A stretch of DNA of 64,000 nucleotides from Piper betle (taxonomy: Eukaryota > Streptophyta > Magnoliopsida > Piperales > Piperaceae). The notes below the pieces were generated by a model. That model ran no database searches. It was not told where the DNA came from and was given only the letters and a program-made list of their open reading frames with translations. The first letter of the stretch is position 1. Every line of letters begins with the position of its first letter. A program made the position numbers and the translations under genes. The stretch is from the NCBI GenBank assembly GCA_033002965.1, contig JAURVB010013583.1:108730-172729 (forward strand), read 5' to 3'. Shown here in pieces: positions 1-12,096 of the stretch.

Positions 1-245
1 CGAGCGGCCAGATTTGGCTATTTCGGGGCTAGGCCATTCTTGATCATAAGATGACAGTAAATGATCAAATTTGATGACCTTAAGGCCCTACTCACATGAA
101 TCTAACTACTCTAGTTACGATGGATAAAGATTAGACCTATTTTTTAATAAATACAATTTTTAACCAAACCAAAACTATCTTAATTGATGATATTTACAAT
201 ATTCAAAACAATTTCCATTTCAAATACTTATACCTTACCTTTTTA
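1..245. other. Intergenic DNA, nothing recognised
   Basis: AT-rich sequence without a coding region, RNA gene or recognisable repeat end. It precedes the first run of GAGCTCGA-type repeat motifs. Confidence 0.5.
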
Positions 246-779
246 TAGGGCTGCTGATTGTACGAGTCAACTCATAAGTATTTAGCATTCGGCTCGGCTC
301 GACTCGACATTTAAGTACTCAAGCTCGAACTTAACTTGTAACTTGACTCTAACTCGACTTAATAGTATAATATAATAATATATATAATATCACTTGCATA
401 CTCATAATACATTTAAAAATATGATAGGGGGATATATTTTTTATTAAAATACACTTCGTCAGATTCTTCCCCGCCCCCAATTTTCAATCGTCACTTTCCT
501 TCATGGTTTTCAAAAGGTGCTTCCATGTGTTATCGGCTTATCTAGTTAATAATTATCTATAAAAAATATCACGTAACTTTATGAAAAAAAATGTTAATAG
601 AGGATGCACACTTATATTAAAATTTTATTCCATGTCTATCGATAACATGATATGAAAAATACTTATATAAAAAAAAGGAAAGCCCTAAATCAAACCCAAA
701 AAATAAATAAGCAACAAATATAAACAAAATAGAAATCAAACACAGAAAATTATGTTTTTTAAAAAAAATTATCAAAAAT

Positions 780-925
780 TTTAAATTGACTTAATTCAAT
801 TTAATTGTATAGCATTTTATTATATTTTATTTAGTATTTTTTGGATTTATTTTATTATTATTAACTCGAGTGAAGAGCGAGTCAAATTTTATTTACCAAA
901 CTACCCTTGCATACATTTTCTCCCC
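780..925 (+). repeat. Fragment of the long-LTR module
   Basis: The stretch running from a T-rich tract through an ACTCGAGT...GAGTCAA motif to TTTACCAAACTACCC matches the same arrangement in the long LTRs at 13,700-13,830 and 20,430-20,560 and in the MULE-like elements at 30,240-30,370 and 58,490-58,665. In each case a GC- or C-rich tract follows directly, and here that tract is the tandem repeat starting near 1,020. Homology was judged by eye from shared order and motifs. Confidence 0.5.
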
Positions 926-1014
926 AACCTAAATGTCTGTGTCTCTTCATCTTCTCTCTTGGGCCGGCCAACCTCTTTTTGTAGCCACGTCGTGCCTTTG
1001 CCACCACTGTGGCC

Positions 1015-1725
1015 GATAGCAACCTTCATCTCCAACCACCGTTCCCAACCCATCCCGTCTTCCTCTGCCCGAACAGTGACCTAACTTCCCCGGCATTCTT
1101 AAGGGCAACTCTTCCTCTATCGACCGCCTTTGTCTTCTGATCACTGCCGCCGCCTTCGTTGTGGCCGACCGGAGCCTTCATCTCCGACCTCCATCCCTGA
1201 CCCATCGCCATCCTCCTCCACTTGGATCGTGGCCTGACTTCCTGGTGTTCCCGAAGTACAACTCTTCCTCTCCCGGTCGCCTTTGTCTTCTGGTCGCCGC
1301 TACCGCCATTGTGGTCAATCGGAGCCTTCATCTCCAACCACCTTCCCCAACCCATTGCCGTCCTCCGCGCAGACCACGGCTTGAGTTCCCTAGCATTCCT
1401 AAAAGACAAGTCTTCCTCCCGGCCGCTTTCTTCTTCTGACCACCGCTGCTGCCACCACTGTGGCTGACTGGAGCCTTCAACTCTGACCACCTTCCTCCCC
1501 GATCCATCGTTGTCCTCCGCCCGGACCGTGGTCTGAGTTCTCCGGCGTTCCCAAAGTGCAATCTTCCTCCTGGCCGCCTTCTTCTTCAAGCCGTTGTTGC
1601 CGCTACAGCCAACCGGAGCCATCATCTACGACCACCTTCCCCGATCCATCGTTGTCCTCCTCCTCCCAGACCATGGCCAGATTTCCCTTGCATTCCCGAA
1701 GTGCATCCTTCCTCCCGACAACCTT
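1015..1725. repeat. GC-rich tandem repeat, about 150-bp unit, five copies
   Basis: The phrase CCTTCATCT or a close variant recurs at about 1023, 1175, 1325, 1474 and 1619, giving spacings of 152, 150, 149 and 145 bp. Each unit continues through an ACCACC...CCAACCCAT segment and a CTTCCTC...GCC segment. Because the unit is close to a multiple of three, overlapping open frames appear on both strands; the longest (1026-1625, minus, 199 codons) encodes about four approximate 50-residue repeats rich in Lys, Arg and Gly. I do not consider it a gene. Confidence 0.75.
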
Positions 1726-2759
1726 CTTCCTCTGTCTACATTACTGTGACAATCCTCGAAGTGGGCATGTTTTTATTTTATTGTACACAATAAAAAAAAA
1801 TAAACATCACTTAGCCATTTAAAATAATTAAATTCATCATTTACCACTAAATTCTAGCTTCATTTCCTTATAAAAAATATTGTTTAATTTTTTTTCAAAA
1901 CTAGCACTGTTAGGCAAATTAATACTATTAAGTGATAACGCAAGAGTACTTGCAACCGCTTAATTTATGATATATAAGTGTTGCATCAAAATAAAATTAA
2001 TTGATATTAATTTTATTAAGATTAACTAGCATATAAAATAAATTAATGCATTAAAATAAATTATATGATACTAGAATATATTTATTCCCTTTACAAATTT
2101 TATTTATTTTTATTTAATTTAACATCTCACAATGAATGATATCTGTTAATTTTTTTCAGGATGAAGGTTAGATAAAAGCTATCTAATTATAAATGAAGGT
2201 TATAAAATATAAACTTTTAATAGTTTTTTTTTCAATTTTGGGTTTTTAATTCTGAGTATTTTATTTTTTGGAAACGCATACTATTGAATGGTATCTTAGG
2301 TATTTTATAAAAAAAATTAAAACACGGTTGAAACTTGAAAAAACCTTTTATTATTAAGATAGTTTATATAAATATGTTGATAGAATATTTTTGTTAATTT
2401 TAATCTCTATAACTAGATATTTTGTCCTAAACAAGTTACTTTCAACCTTATAATCGTGTTTCGAGCTCCAAAATGAGTTAGTTTCAAGCTCCAAACGAGC
2501 AAATTTCGTTCTCCCAAACAAACTAGTTTCGAGCTCTCAAACAAGCTAGTTTTGAGCTCTTCAAAATTAAATAGTTTAAGTGTATTCGAGCTCGAGTCGA
2601 GCTCGAAAATTATTAAAAATATTCGAGTCAATTTCGAGCATATATGTTCAAAACTCATTCAATCTCGAGTCGAGTTCAAACAAACTTCGAGCTATTCAAA
2701 TCGAGTTCGAGCACAAACTGAACTCGGCTCACTCGCTCGTTTAGCAACCTTACTTGCCT

Positions 2760-3081
2760 ATCCTAACCAATTTTGGCTGTCACAAACTCACCTACATTTT
2801 AAACCAATTTATTAACCAATACAACGTTATCTTAAATTGACGCTATTTAAGACAATTCAAGAATTTCCCCTCTTCTAATAATTACACCCCATTCTCCACT
2901 ATCAGGTAATTTCATAAATTTCAGCCTCTATATGATAAAAAGTTCTTTTTGTTTTGTTGTTGTAGTTCCGATGTCAACATAGACAACACCTCTCTTCTCT
3001 TATTGCCAATCATTTTTAGCTTTTTGTTGAATCTGTCTTGCCTTTGCAGTTTGCTCAACCTCTCTTCCATCTCTTACTCTA
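2760..3081. other. Upstream region of the LysM receptor gene
   Basis: AT-rich sequence between the repeat block and the receptor start codon. It should hold the promoter and 5-prime leader. No other gene is visible. Confidence 0.4.
2928..2940 (+). promoter_or_regulatory. Possible TATA box of the LysM receptor gene
   Basis: CTATATGATAAAA lies about 142-154 bp before the start codon at 3082, a plausible distance for a plant core promoter with a leader of about 120 bases. It is the best TATA-like string here, but such strings are common in AT-rich DNA. Confidence 0.25.
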
Positions 3082-5032
3082 ATGGTTTCAACTCTGCTTC
3101 TCTCCTTCGCCCCGTTGCTGTTACCTCTCCTCTCTCTGATCTTCATTCTCACTTTTGCCGATCAATTATACGATGCATCGGACTGTGGCTTGGAGCCTGA
3201 CATGTACGCTGCAAATTACCACTGCAGGAGGTACACAAATCCATGCAAGACCTTCCTTGTTTACAGAGGCCAGGAGAGCAACGCAACTCTATCTTCCATC
3301 TCCTCGCTCTTCCCGTTCAACCAGACCGAGTTCTTCACCCTCAACAATCTGACCAATACAAAGGGCACCGACCCACTGCTTCACCGCGACGTTCTCATCC
3401 CCATTAACTGCGACTGCCATGGAAACATCTCCATCTCCCCTGTCCAGTTTGTCTCTTCCCAACCGACCGACGCCTCATCCATTGCTTGCCACACTTTCCA
3501 GGGCTTGACAAAGCCAATCACGCTTCTAAGTCTGAACAACCATTCGAGTGGATCATCAACCATTGGGGTGCCCGTCAAGTGTTCTTGTCCGGATGAAAAT
3601 GATACCGAGATTGGCGTAAGGTACTTGGTAACATACCCGGTAGCTATCAGGGATGAACTGGCCTCCATAGCTTCGGAGTTCAACGTTTCCCAAGAATCGA
3701 TATGGAAGGCTAACGGGTTGGATCCAAATCCCACCATTTACCCGCAGACCACCCTCCTCATCCCGGTGAAGCACTTGCCGTTCTTGTATAGGCCTTACCC
3801 ACCTCCACCATCAAAGAGCTCCACCGACCCTTCAAGTGTTGATTTGACACCAGTTTCCACTGATTCAAGCAGCAAGAGAAGGAGTTCGCATGTTACAGCT
3901 CTGGCAGCTGGGGTTGCTGCAGTGAGTGTGTTGTCCATGACAGCTTTGGGGCTTATATATGTGGGGAGGAGGAAGACATGGAAGCAAAGCTTGAAAGCTT
4001 CAACGGGTGGGAGCTCACAGAGTTTGGAGTTGTCTCCAGATTTTTTGGATTTCTTGTCCAGACTAAGAGAGCCGTTGTTGAGCTACAACTTGGAGGAGAT
4101 CAAGCTTGCAACAAACAACTTTAGCGACGCATTGATGATCAATAGTTGGATGTATAGAGGAAGTATGCATGGGATAGAGGTTGCAGTGGAGCAGGTGAGC
4201 TCCGAGGGAAGCAAGCAGAACAATCGACATTCTGACGAAGATCAACCATGTGAACATCATAAAGCTTCATGGTTTTTGCTTCAGAAGTAGGCCTTATCTG
4301 GTTTTTGAGTATGCAGGTCACGGCTGCTTGAGAGATTGCCTTTCCAACCCGATCGTGGCCTCGCAGTTCACGTGGAAGAGAAGAACCCAGATAGCTCTCG
4401 ACGTTGCTGTGGCTCTTCACTACTTGCACTGCTACACCAATCCCTGTTATGGTCATGGCAAGATCAATGCTAGAAATGTCCTTGTGACAACAGATTGGAG
4501 AGCGAAACTTGCTGGATTTGGATCGGCGAGGCCGCCTGATGTTCAAGTTGATCTAGGAATCCAAGATTTTGATTCAGAGAAGCAGGAAACCTGGATTCTA
4601 AGGAGTAAAAGCCATTCAAGTTCAACATTTGATCGCAACGAGAATGAATCATCTTCTTCTAAGTCTGGTAGAAAGCTTGTAAGGAGCAATAGTCATTGTG
4701 GTTCAGCATCTGAAGGGGGTATTTGTGAACTAGCTTCACCCAAGTCGGATATTTTTGCTTTTGGGCGCATTCTGCTTGAGCTGCTGTCTGGAAAAGAGTT
4801 AATCTGCAAAAAATTGTTCCAGAGTTTCATTACGTTGAAGAATCGGAACAGTGGCCTCCATGAGTTGAAGGTATTGGAGGAGTTGTTGGACCCAAGAATT
4901 CCCATGGCAGGGGATCACCACTTGGGTGATGCCTTGTGCTTGACTTTCTTGGCGAAAGCTTGTGTAGTAGAGGATCCACTTCTCAGGCCTACCATGAGCC
5001 ATGTAATGAAAACTCTCTCTAGAATGGTTTGA
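3082..5032 (+). CDS. LysM receptor-like pseudokinase (LYK4/LYK5/LYR class), one frame break
   Basis: Plasma-membrane receptor of the plant LysM family, whose members bind chitin or lipochitooligosaccharides. Residues 1-27 form a signal peptide. The ectodomain follows, with family Cys residues 35, 48 and 55 and CxC pairs at 110-112 and 167-169, and a last LysM near 180-229. A Pro/Ser linker precedes a transmembrane helix at about 270-293 and an intracellular kinase-like domain. The kinase is probably inactive: the VAIK lysine is Glu (VAVEQV), no glycine-rich loop is visible, HRD reads HGK, and DFG reads GFG. The first frame runs 3082-4290; the rest (IDILTKINH onward) is one frame over, from about 4223 to the stop at 5032. 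The full span is 650 codons plus one base, close to family length, so one extra base near 4205-4223 explains the break. The gene is single-exon. Artefact or recent mutation cannot be separated here. Confidence 0.9.
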
Positions 5033-5189
5033 TGAAGACAAAATTTTAGCGACGCCCGATGGCAACCCCGAGCGTCCCCATCATTCATGATCGAGACCAT
5101 CAACAATGGCTCTTTGAAGAAAGTTGTAATATAACTATTGTCATTACCATGTTACTACATAATTTTAGCTTATTTAATCAATTAGCAAC

Positions 5190-5975
5190 TCTCGATTAGA
5201 GATAAAATCAGCCTGAGCCGAGCCGTGCTGAAATCACTGCCTCCCTTCATGTTCACTTTTAGGGCCGGGCACCAGTCGAGTTGAGCCGGTTTATTTAATA
5301 AGCAAATTAAGTATCGAGTTATATGGATCCGAGTCAAGTTATTTTAGTTCGAGTTCGAGTCAAGCCTGATTAAATTCAAGTCGAGCATCAATGTTATTTG
5401 AATTTCATCATTGTAAGTTTGAAGATTTGATTTATTTTCTACAATGTAATATTTTTTTGTAAAAATATAAATGATATTTTTCATAATTAATTGTCATATA
5501 ATAACTATTAGATTGTTTTAATTAAATTATTTTTATACTAAATTATTAATTTTAATATTATATTATTTGTGCATTGTTATAAAAAAATAATTAAAAGATT
5601 ATATTAGACATCAAGTCGATTCGAGCCGAATTTTAAATCGAGTCAAGTTTTTTCAAGCGAATTAAGTCAAGTTTAATATATCTCAAAACTGGATCTATTG
5701 TAATCGAGCCGAGTCAATTTTTTTAAGATTGAATTTTGAATCAAGCTTAAAATTAATAGAGTTCAAATTGAATCACAAAAAATCGCAAGCTAGCTCAACT
5801 CATGCTCAGCCCCATTCACATTGATTCCCTTCATGTTCACCTTGTTTCCAAACTAGCTCACTCAAATTAGAATCAATTAGAGATAAGATCGAGCAAGTCA
5901 AGCCCCAATGAGCATCACTCCCTCCCTTCATATTCACCTTGATTTCAAACTAGCTCGTTCAAATTTGATTTGATA
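5190..5975 (+). repeat. Imperfect repeated segment flanking the hAT-like element
   Basis: A segment of about 65-100 bp containing TTAGAGATAA, an AGCC/GAGC run and CCTCCCTTCAT.TTCAC occurs at about 5193-5258 and again at 5873-5938. A further CTTCAT.TTCACCTT...AAACTAGCTC copy begins near 5828. The order suggests a local tandem duplication, one copy of which received the element at 5260. Confidence 0.5.
5260..5814. mobile_element. hAT-like non-autonomous element, 555 bp
   Basis: The ends form imperfect inverted repeats: TAGGGCCGGGCACCAGT on the left and TGGGGCTGAGCATGAGT read from the right. The element is flanked by an 8-bp direct repeat with one mismatch, TTCACTTT (5252-5259) and TTCACATT (5815-5822), the duplication size made by hAT transposases. 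Subterminal CGAG/CTCG motifs repeat inside. There is no coding capacity. Confidence 0.6.
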
Positions 5976-6675
5976 TGACGTTAATTATATTTCTAGGAGC
6001 CGAGCTCAAGTGGCATAAAAATCCCTTACACAAGTATTTAAGCTTGGTTCATGTTTCATTAAATAAATTTTGAATTGAACTAGGCCAAGCCGAGGTCTTC
6101 AACATTAAAGTTCAAATTTGGCTCTCATCTTCTAGACTTTCAATCCATGAAAAAAAAATGGTTGTTTTTTTACGGATAGAGGCGCCAATAGCATTTTACA
6201 AAGGTTAAATGCAGGAGCTAGAACTTCAATTTAAATCGCACGGTCATGTACATAAGTTCAATTCATAGTTCATCAAGTTATTAATTTCAGACCGAACTTT
6301 TGTTCGTGCTCTAAAATAACGAACGAAGAGCTCAAATCAAACCAAGCCAAATATACCCATATTTAATTATGTTTGCTAATAGAGAAATTTTGACATGAGT
6401 TCAATCAACTATACTCATGGCTTTGATTAACCTATCTAATTTAGCATTTAAATATTTTGATGGAAAATAAACATCAATTTAAGATTTATATCCACTTTCA
6501 ACTTTAGCATTTAAAGATTAATACAAAACCAAAAACACTTAAATAACCAAAAAAATTGCTTCAACATTCATACATAAGGCAACAGAACCACTCAATCCAC
6601 AAGAATACCATTTATGTTCTAATGATTTTAGCAGGAAGCTTATTATAAGAGCTTTGCTGGAAATCCAGACCAGTA

Positions 6676-9600
6676 TTATAAGCTAACCAGTTTAAGAGAG
6701 TCTGCCTTCTCCTGCAGAGTACCGAGTAAACTGTCAAAGCTCTTCTTGAAAGAGTCCACTCCCTCCAGCTCAAGCTGGGTGCCAACTTCGTTCCAATCAA
6801 TCCCCAATTTTTCGAGTGCACTGTAAATGCCTTGCGCCTCGGCGAAGTTGGAGTCAATCATTCGTGAAACAGTTCCGTGATCAATGAATGCTTGCAGAGC
6901 ATTATCAGGCATGGTTGATACCTATGGTAGAAATAAAAGCAACAATTAGAATTAACACGTCAGTAAGCACCACAGTAATGCTTTTTGAATCTCAAGGCCC
7001 ATCCCATGACACTGCTGAGATTTTATAGTCTCTCCAAGGCCTTGACAGCATTTGTGATCTCACTGAGAAAAATATTTGCAATAATACTTCAATGAAATTA
7101 TGTCACTCTCAAGAAAGATTTGTCTAGATTACAAATAATGGTATCTAGATGTATATAAACATGCCTTAACCCACATAAGCATGAATCGAAAACACTTTAA
7201 TTACATGTAATCAACCCTAAAAGTTATTTATTTTAAATTTTCAAATCAATGTTCTAACTCCAAACATTAAAAATTAACAGAACAGTTTGCTTTAAAGTAG
7301 AAAAGTTCATCTCAGCTTACAATTACAAAAGAACAGAAAGCTCCCTTACAAAAGCATGCTAACCTGTAAGAATAAGGGGTGGGATAAAGGAATCAAAAGA
7401 AAAACCTAGAAAATGGGGCGAACAATTTGGTACAGTAAAGGGTATAATGGAAGGGAATGGCCTTGAATTATGAACTACTGGTGCATTAGATAGCAGTATA
7501 GATAGATAAGGTCTTTGTATCAGTTATGATATGTTTTAGAAGTCGTGTAGACTTCATACGAGTATTTACATACAATATTTTATTTTATTTTGATTAGAAT
7601 TACAAATTCAAAAAAGTTTTTTTTTGGTGATTAATTTATAATGAATAGAACTGAGAGCAATTTATCACTATAAGGGAGTATGGTTGATTTTTTGCTTGGT
7701 ATACTGAGGAATTGTAGTTATTTCTTGAGTCTTTCTTCTGGTGTTTATCCTCTCCATCTGAGTTCCTTCTAATTAGAGGGTCCTATTCAGTTCCATATTT
7801 CATATACCGTTCCTTTCTTAAGGCCCAACATCACCTTGAAAATGGGGCAATAAAAATGGGCACATTTTTTCATATTTGGAAATACCTGATTATATATTTC
7901 TTTAAGCAGTGAAGCAAGGTCAATCTTATACAGAAGTTACACAAAAATCATGAAAAAAGAAAGATGAATAGACTTACAGAGTCTGGCCCAATAAGAGGAT
8001 CAACATATAGAGTGTCCGGGTAAGCAGGATTTTTAACACTTGTGGACGCCCAAAGTACTCTCTGTTTCTTCGCACCCTTCTTCACCAATGCCTCCCATCG
8101 CGGGCCAGAGAACTTGTTTTGGTACAGATTATATGCCAGTGCCGCTTGAGCTACTGCAGCCTGGAAGAATAAGAGCTCCTCTCAGTTCAATAAAAATTTG
8201 ACCGTTTTTTAAGTTAAAGGAAAGATGACATGCTTGTACCTTGCCACAAAGGTCAAGAGCTTCAGGAGTTCCAATTTTTTCAAGCTTTTTATCAATAAGT
8301 GTATCAACACGGCTCACAAAAAGGAAGCAACACTAGTAACCCTTGACAGGTCACTTAGGCCAGAAGCTTCAAGGCCATCTAAATAGGCATCAATTACAGC
8401 TTTATATCGAGAAAGAGAGAAAATGAGCTGCAAAGAGAAAGCAAACAAAGATAAGAAAAACTGTAAATGCATTACTTAAGAAACCAAATTATAGCATCCG
8501 TCTACTATTCACTCATATAACAATATCACCAGCAGCAGACATTAGACTTCACCATATCAAAAATAAATTTCTCCATGAAACTTCTCACACCTCTGTTTGC
8601 AACTGTCACCAGGAAAAGTAGGAAGGGAACATGACATATCATGACAGTATGTAAAAAAATTATCTTCAAAGAACAATGATCGCCAACTCACAAAAATATT
8701 AATAATTTAAGTTAAATTCATTCGCATAAGATAAAATTTGAATTATCAATGTTACAAGTGCAAAGGAAAATATGAAATATTTAATTGTACTCCAAAATCC
8801 AATACAATCATCTTTCCAATAAGAAATTTGTCACAAGAACTCATTCCCCTCATGTACTAAATTTTAGAGAAAGAATATAATAAATATTCTTCACTTTTCA
8901 ATGAATAAAAAATTAAAAAAATTGAAAACATAATAAGCAATAGGTTCACCATGTCATAAAAATTAAAATAAAAAATAAAATAAATTGTCAGGTTTTAGGT
9001 CATTAGGAGGTGGAAGTACTATTTTTGAAAAGCCAAGAAGCATAAATGCAGGAAAAGTAGACTGCATGAACAGAAAATAAAAGCTTCTCCTATGACACAT
9101 GACTTCATAACATTGTCACCCTCATATTTGAAGCTAATTACATTATCAAAATCAAAGGAAACTTTCAAAATTTTTGGAAGCTTACATGCAATGCTTCATT
9201 GAAATTGACACTTTAAAATTTTACTTTCCCATTTAGTCATGAATACAATTGGTGGAAATTATTTGGTGAAAAACACTCATAATCCTTCACTCCTTTAAAA
9301 AGGGTTCATCTAAGCGAGAGACTTACAGTCACATTCACACTTATTCCATTAGCAATAACTTCCTTGATGGACGGGATGCATTCTGCTGTAGCAGGAATTT
9401 TAATGTAGGCATTTGGGCGATTGACAACTTTGTGTAGCCACTTTGCAGCTTCCACAGTACCTTGTGTGTCATTTGCAAGCTTTGGAGATACTTCAACAGA
9501 CACATATCCATCAGCGGCCTCTGTTTGGTCATATATGGGCTCAAATAGTACACAAGCATCTTGGATATCTTTAATCACAAGCTCCCAGTAGGCACTTTCT

Positions 9601-12032
9601 GTGTCTTTTCCTAATTTGATAAGCTCTCTACATCCAAAAGATATGACTTGGTTTATTTTTTCAGAATGACATGACAATGATGAAACCCGTATTGCAACTT
9701 CCCTATGTAAATAAACATACCCCCCATGACATTACCAGTACCATGAATACTTAAATGATGCACACATTTAACAGCTGTTTTATATCAATCTAACAAAGAA
9801 GATGACGAAGATAAATATATGAAACGTCTCTTCAATGGATTACGCATAAAAACAAAAAACATTACTGCTCTGATGCCTTAAGTTTAGTTGGTCATGAGTG
9901 TAATAAAATAAAAATAAAAATAAAAAGCAATTTTGCAGCCTCCTTCCTTCATGGCATAGCGTCTTTAAATTATTATTAACATACACGACAAAAAGAATGT
10001 CCAACATTGTATTCGCAAGCATGATACGGCATGTCTATTATAAATATTTGAAATTGGAAGGGGTAAAACACAACACAGAAGAGAAAATAATGGCATTACC
10101 TAAACTGGTCATCATAAGCACTTGATGATGATATTGCCTTCTGGAAAATCTGAAAACACATAGCATGATGCAAACATTTACAAAAATTAGAAAGATTGAA
10201 AAAAATTGAAAAAAAAAAGGAAAGATCACTTGATTCACTTACTGAGGGGTTGCTTGTGACACCTCTTACACCGCTGGCAATTAAAGGTAGCAAATCAGTA
10301 ACTGGCCGATACAAATTATCATACCAAGGGCTCTGACCCTCCTTCTCATAAAGATCATGAAGGGTCGTCCTCTTAATCTGAGTACCAGTTCCACCAATCT
10401 GGGAGCATATTGATCTGGAAAGAAACAATAATTCTTAAATTTAACTGTCCAAATATGCAAAATAAACAAAAACCACTTCTCAACAACACAAAAGACCACA
10501 ATTTTATCTATTATGGCAAATAATCAAACCAAACATTTTAACAGATCAGACAGAACACTCAGAACAATCAAGAACACATCTAAAGATTAGCCAAAGATCA
10601 AAAAATTAGCTAAGATGAAGACGCAGAGCAATAATAACTGCAACTAAATGGCATCTAGTTGAAGCCACTACTCCCATTAAAATAAGATACTAACAAAAAA
10701 AAGACTATAGCTTTAAACACAATTGAAGTGTTTTAACTGACCAGAGAGAGGACTCAGAAAAATCAAGACCACAGCTACAGACCAATCCACCATCAAAAAG
10801 TTGGCAAAGGCAAAGTTATTGAGCAATAACTATTAGTAAAAGACATATTATTGATGCCACTCTCATCAGCAACAGCTACTAGCACACAAAATGTCTTAAT
10901 TTAGCTTTTATAAATCACATGCAAATAATCAATTGAAACATTTTAACTGATCAGATAGAACACAGATTAACCAAGACCACAGCTAAAGATCAATCAGAAT
11001 TAGCTAAGACAAAGTTGCAAAGCGATAACTACAAGCGAAAAGCATCCAATTGCTCTCATCAGCATAAGCTACTAACACACAAAAGACCAAGGCTTTTTAC
11101 ATAATGCATGCAAGCACTCAATTGAAACATTTTAACTGATCAGAGGGAACACCCAGAACAATCAAGGCCACAGTTAAACATGAATCGACCATCAAAAAGT
11201 TAGCTAAGACGAAGTTCGCAGAGCAATGACTACAGTCTAAGTGAAAAGCATCTAATTGCGACCGCTCTCATCAGCATAAGCTACCATCACACAAAACTTT
11301 TTACAAATCGCATAAGTACTGAACTTTAACAATTTAACTGATCAGAGAGTACACTCAGAACAATCAAGACAGTTAAAGATGAATCGACCATCAAAAAGTT
11401 AGCTAAGACGGAGTCCGCAGAGCAATAACTACAGTGTAAGTGAAAAGCATATAATTGCTACCGCTCTCGTCAGCATAAGCTACTAACACACAAAAGAGCA
11501 AAACTTATACAAATCGCATCCAAACAACCAATTGAAACATTTAAATCATTATAGAGAACGATCAAGATCGCAGCTAAATATTAAACCGCAATCCACCATA
11601 AAAAAACTTAGCTAAGACGAAGGCGCAGAGGAAATAACTACAAGTAAAGAGGCATCTGGCTGAAGCCAATTCTCTCATCAGAATGAGCTACTAACAAACA
11701 AAAGATCAAAGCGTTTACAAATGGCATGCAATTAACAAATTAAAACAACAAAACGAAACGAAACATGACCACCCATCACACAAACAAACGAACAACCACA
11801 GATCAAAGAAAAGAATAACTACAAGCGAAAAGGCATCAAAGACGCACGCGAGAGACCCCCGCCGGGCGCGATCCGTGCGAGGGAACGACCGAGCAGCCGA
11901 GACAGCGGCCCTGCGGGAGGAGGCAGAGGAGGCGAAGCCAACGAGGGAGAGCCTAGGCGATCGATCGGAGGAAGGAAGAGGAGAAGAGGCGTAGAAGCAA
12001 TGGCCGGGTAGCAGGCGAGAGAGGGAAGCCAT
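6676..12032 (-). CDS. TRA2: Plastid transaldolase, seven exons, one homopolymer frameshift
   Basis: Transaldolase moves a dihydroxyacetone unit between sugar phosphates in the non-oxidative pentose phosphate pathway. Exons, in transcript order: 12032-11848, 10414-10243, 10149-10100, 9627-9327, 8427-8240, 8160-7978, 6921-6676. All junctions are GT-AG and all phases agree. Exon 1 encodes a Ser/Arg/Ala-rich N terminus ([10 protein letters not shown]) typical of a chloroplast transit peptide. Exon 2 carries [17 protein letters not shown] and GVRGVTSNP. Exon 4 carries [16 protein letters not shown] and YIKIPAT, whose Lys is the Schiff-base residue in this family. Exon 7 ends LKLVSL. Exon 5 is 188 nt where 189 are required: a T-run at plus positions 8318-8322 has five bases where the conserved ASFFVSRVDT frame needs six. 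With that base the product is 441 residues, the size of plant plastid transaldolases. Confidence 0.93.
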
Positions 12033-12088
12033 GGTCGGTGAAGGAGCAAAAGGTTGGTGAGGGAGGAGAAGGTTTCACGGGGTGTTGT

Positions 12089-12096
12089 TAAAAATA
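12089..12096 (-). promoter_or_regulatory. Possible TATA-like element of the transaldolase gene
   Basis: Read on the minus strand, TATTTTTA lies about 57-64 bp upstream of the transaldolase start codon at 12032. The position is compatible with a core promoter and a short leader. Support is only sequence resemblance. Confidence 0.25.

Larger units (their letters stand above)
246..2752. repeat. Repeat block bounded by CGAG-rich, possibly hAT-like termini
   Basis: Both ends are dense in CTCGA/GAGCTC motifs: about 246-360 on the left and 2540-2752 on the right. The left edge (GGGCTGCTGATTGTACGAG) resembles the reverse complement of the right edge (AAGGTTGCTAAACGAGCGAG), as expected for diverged terminal inverted repeats with subterminal motif clusters in hAT-type non-autonomous elements. 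I found no clean 8-bp target duplication, so the two ends may belong to separate elements. Inside lie a fragment of the LTR-type module and a GC-rich tandem repeat, both listed separately. Confidence 0.35.
5033..6675. other. Gene-free interval between LysM receptor and transaldolase
   Basis: Holds the 3-prime flank of the receptor gene, one hAT-like element (5260-5814) and imperfect duplications of host flank sequence. From about 5980 to 6600 the DNA is AT-rich with no recognisable gene. The final part should include the transaldolase 3-prime UTR on the minus strand. Confidence 0.5.

Noticed and set aside
1026..1625. 199-codon minus-strand frame
   Set aside because: It is the translation of a 150-bp tandem repeat, with the plus strand open as well; no start context, intron or domain supports it.
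4250..5032. Separate short kinase gene
   Set aside because: Its first codons fall in the middle of the conserved INHVNIIKLHGF segment of the LysM receptor kinase-like domain, so it is the second half of that gene.
8129..8317. Separate small gene on the minus strand
   Set aside because: It is transaldolase exon 5 after the homopolymer shift, running on into the intron.
9306..9677. A start codon at 9677 as the beginning of a short transaldolase
   Set aside because: It reads through intron sequence; the acceptor at 9628 joins exon 3 in frame and gives the family sequence FRELI.LGKD.
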